This document shows, in pieces, positions 62,446 through 64,000 of a stretch of DNA of 64,000 nucleotides (position 1 is the first letter of the stretch; each line of letters opens with the position of its first letter). The stretch covers positions 276,402 to 340,401 of the forward strand of contig NZ_BMZS01000008.1 of NCBI RefSeq assembly GCF_014652915.1. The letters run 5' to 3'. The notes under the pieces are model-generated. The model made no database searches, had not been told where the DNA came from, and saw only the letters and a program-made list of their open reading frames with translations. This DNA is from Thalassobaculum fulvum (lineage in GTDB: Bacteria > Pseudomonadota > Alphaproteobacteria > Thalassobaculales > Thalassobaculaceae). The translations under genes and the position numbers were made by a program.

Positions 62446-63909
62446 ATGCCGTCGCCGAAGGTCCTGGTCGTCGTGTTCGACGGCCTGCGGCTCGATCACG
62501 TCACCCCGAACCGCGCCCCCAACATCGCGGCATTCGCGGCCGCCGGAGTGACCCTGCCGAACACCGCCTCGGCATTCCCGAGCGAGACCCGGGTGCAGGT
62601 CTCCACGGTGATGACCGGACACCCGCCGGCCGGCCACGGCATCATGGCGAACGCCTTCTACGACCGCCGGCTCGGCTTCGACTCGGCGATGGACACCTCC
62701 GACACGCCGCGCATGACCGCCGCCGAGAAGGTGTACGGCCGGCTGATCGGCGCCCACCACCTGACCGAGCTGCTGTGGGGCGCCGGCAAGCGGTTCGCCG
62801 CGGTGACCACCGGCAAGATCGGCAACGCCCGGCTGCTGGCCGGCCGCGCCGCCGAGCTCGGCCAGCCGGTGCTGTCGATCTGGGGCGAGGCCGCCTCGAC
62901 CCCGGCCGCCGGCTTCACCGCGGTCGCCCGCCGGTTCGGTACGCCGCCGGTCCAGGAATTCCCGAACACCGCGGTCGCCGACTGGGCGGTCCGGGTGCTG
63001 CTCGAGCACACCCTGCCGGCGCACCGGCCGGACGTCGCCGTGCTGTGGCTGAACGAGCCGGACCTGTCCTACCACTACCGCGGCACCGCCAGCGGCGAGG
63101 CCGAGAGCGCGATCGGCGGGGTCGACGCCGCGTTCGGCCGGATCCTCGACTGGTGGCGGGCCGAGGGCCGGGCCCAGGGCTGGAACATCGCCGCCATGTC
63201 CGACCACGGCCACGTCACGGTCGAGGGCCAGATCGACGTGGCGGGCGAACTGGCGAAGGCCGGCCTGGCGGTCGGCAAGGCGCTTGGCCCGGACGTCGAC
63301 TATGCGCTGAAGCCCGGCTACTCGGCGCATGTGGCGGTGCGCGACCGCGACCCGGCGCGGATCGACCGACTGGTGCGGGTGCTGCAGGAGGCCGAGTGGT
63401 CGGGGCCGATCCTGGCCCGCACGGCCGACCCCGAGGCGCTCGGCGTGCTGCCGCTGGCCGTCGCCAACGTCGACCACCGCCGGGCCGGCGACGTGCTGTT
63501 CACCCTGCGTGCCCGCGACGACGAGTCCGCGGGCGGGCTGCCGGGCGTGGCCCTGGCCGACAACCCGGACATCCCGGTCGGCGGCGGCATGCACGGCGGC
63601 TTCGCCAGGGCCGAGCTGAACCACTGCCTGTTCTGGGGCGGCGACCTGTTCCGCAGCGGTGCCACGGTCGAGACCCCGACCGCCCATGTCGACCTGGCAC
63701 CGACCATCCTGCGCGCCCTCGACCTGCCGCCGCACCCGCTGATGCCGGGCCGGGCACTGGACGAGGCGTTCGCCGTCGGCGACGCCGCCCCGCCGGTCGC
63801 AGAGACCGTGCACGAGGCCGGCCGCGGCGGCTACGCCCAGACGCTGGTGACGGCACGGGTCGCCGGGGCGAAGCGGCCGTACCTGCGCTGGGGGCTGCGG
63901 ACGGGCTGA
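62446..63909 (+). CDS. alkaline phosphatase superfamily protein (type I phosphodiesterase/NPP-like)
   Basis: A 487-residue metal hydrolase of the alkaline phosphatase superfamily, closest in layout to nucleotide pyrophosphatases/phosphodiesterases. Metal site 1 begins VLVVVFDGLRLDHVTPN. The nucleophile is in the segment ASAFPSETRVQVSTVMTGHP near residues 42-61 (Thr or Ser). Later ligands are in LWLNEPDLSYHYRGT near 205, with AAMSDHGHVTVEG near 250 and a His in GGGMHGGFARAE near 385. No signal peptide is present, so it is probably cytoplasmic. GGAGGATTCC precedes ATG 62446. It may cleave phosphodiesters or phosphonate-like substrates; this is family-based. Confidence 0.82.
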   Translation: MPSPKVLVVVFDGLRLDHVTPNRAPNIAAFAAAGVTLPNTASAFPSETRVQVSTVMTGHPPAGHGIMANAFYDRRLGFDSAMDTSDTPRMTAAEKVYGRLIGAHHLTELLWGAGKRFAAVTTGKIGNARLLAGRAAELGQPVLSIWGEAASTPAAGFTAVARRFGTPPVQEFPNTAVADWAVRVLLEHTLPAHRPDVAVLWLNEPDLSYHYRGTASGEAESAIGGVDAAFGRILDWWRAEGRAQGWNIAAMSDHGHVTVEGQIDVAGELAKAGLAVGKALGPDVDYALKPGYSAHVAVRDRDPARIDRLVRVLQEAEWSGPILARTADPEALGVLPLAVANVDHRRAGDVLFTLRARDDESAGGLPGVALADNPDIPVGGGMHGGFARAELNHCLFWGGDLFRSGATVETPTAHVDLAPTILRALDLPPHPLMPGRALDEAFAVGDAAPPVAETVHEAGRGGYAQTLVTARVAGAKRPYLRWGLRTG

Positions 63910-63911
63910 CG

Positions 63912-64000
63912 GCCCGTCGCGCCGTGGGTTCCTGTGTGTTTGAAGTGTGCTTTTGTTGGAGCGGGGCGGGAGGCCGTTGGGTTCCCGGTGCGTGACACCC
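63912..64000. repeat. paired palindromic repeat, variant A, partial copy 6 at window edge
   Basis: GCCCGTCGCGCCGTGGGTTC at 63912-63931 exactly matches (reverse-complemented) the outer end of copies 4 and 5. A second outer-end-like sequence (GTTGGGTTCCCGG) lies near 63976-63988. The remaining bases are T-rich and the element runs off the window, so its second unit is not seen. Confidence 0.6.

Noticed and set aside
60199..63813. A long upstream extension of the hydantoinase B frame
   Set aside because: The frame stays open through hyuA only because stop codons are rare at this base composition; the family start is at 60198.

Overview
This is a very G+C-rich bacterial chromosome segment, densely coding, with short intergenic gaps and many 4-base start/stop overlaps. 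Gene content (TRAP transporter, amtB-glnK, GcvA-like LysR next to a DUF1127 gene, DUF1491, acetoacetyl-CoA synthetase with 3-hydroxybutyrate dehydrogenase, BMP-type nucleoside ABC transporter, AcnX, hydantoinase A/B) fits an alphaproteobacterium, most likely a free-living heterotroph of the Rhodospirillales type. I see no rRNA, tRNA, CRISPR array, prophage or insertion sequence. The lineage is an inference from gene content; no marker gene was compared.

Layout. 0-4.5 kb: start of a TrmH-type RNA methyltransferase, an Asparaginase_II-family gene, a SAM methyltransferase, a DUF1127 gene divergent from a GcvA-like regulator, and a hypothetical gene. 4.5-10.6 kb: an RND efflux pair, then amtB-glnK. 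10.6-18.0 kb: a LysR gene divergent from a catabolic run (CaiB/BaiF CoA-transferase, TRAP DctP-DctQ-DctM, COG5553-like cupin, MmgE/PrpD). 18.1-24 kb: a three-gene envelope-type unit of unknown role, an amidohydrolase, a GGDEF enzyme with a degenerate zinc-sensor domain, and acetoacetyl-CoA synthetase. 24.0-24.9 kb: a short A+T-rich island holding a secreted-protein gene that looks split by one base in a C tract. 25-38 kb: mostly single genes (two DMT exporters, class III cyclase, PAS protein, two SDRs, pterin dehydratase, formyltransferase-fold protein, zincin, periplasmic cyclophilin, amidohydrolase, alpha/beta hydrolase, epimerase). 37.8-40.4 kb: a BrnT/BrnA toxin-antitoxin pair, then a DUF1491-AcnX-AcnX swivel operon.

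40.5-52.8 kb is the most coherent module: nucleoside uptake and breakdown. A BMP-type binding protein, a double ATPase and two permeases import nucleosides. Purine nucleoside phosphorylase, thymidine phosphorylase, phosphopentomutase and deoxyribose-phosphate aldolase convert them to bases and central-metabolism carbon. A dNTP triphosphohydrolase gene is embedded in the operon. The deoC gene is frameshifted as it stands here. 52.9-64 kb: phytanoyl-CoA dioxygenase family gene, DUF2937, an NSS transporter, an HpcH/HpaI aldolase divergent from a SelA-fold PLP enzyme, a small secreted protein, hydantoinase B/A and a phosphodiesterase-type alkaline-phosphatase superfamily enzyme.

Across the window there are seven complete copies, and one partial copy at the right edge, of a paired palindromic repeat in two sequence variants. 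Three lie between convergent genes and four inside co-directional gene runs.
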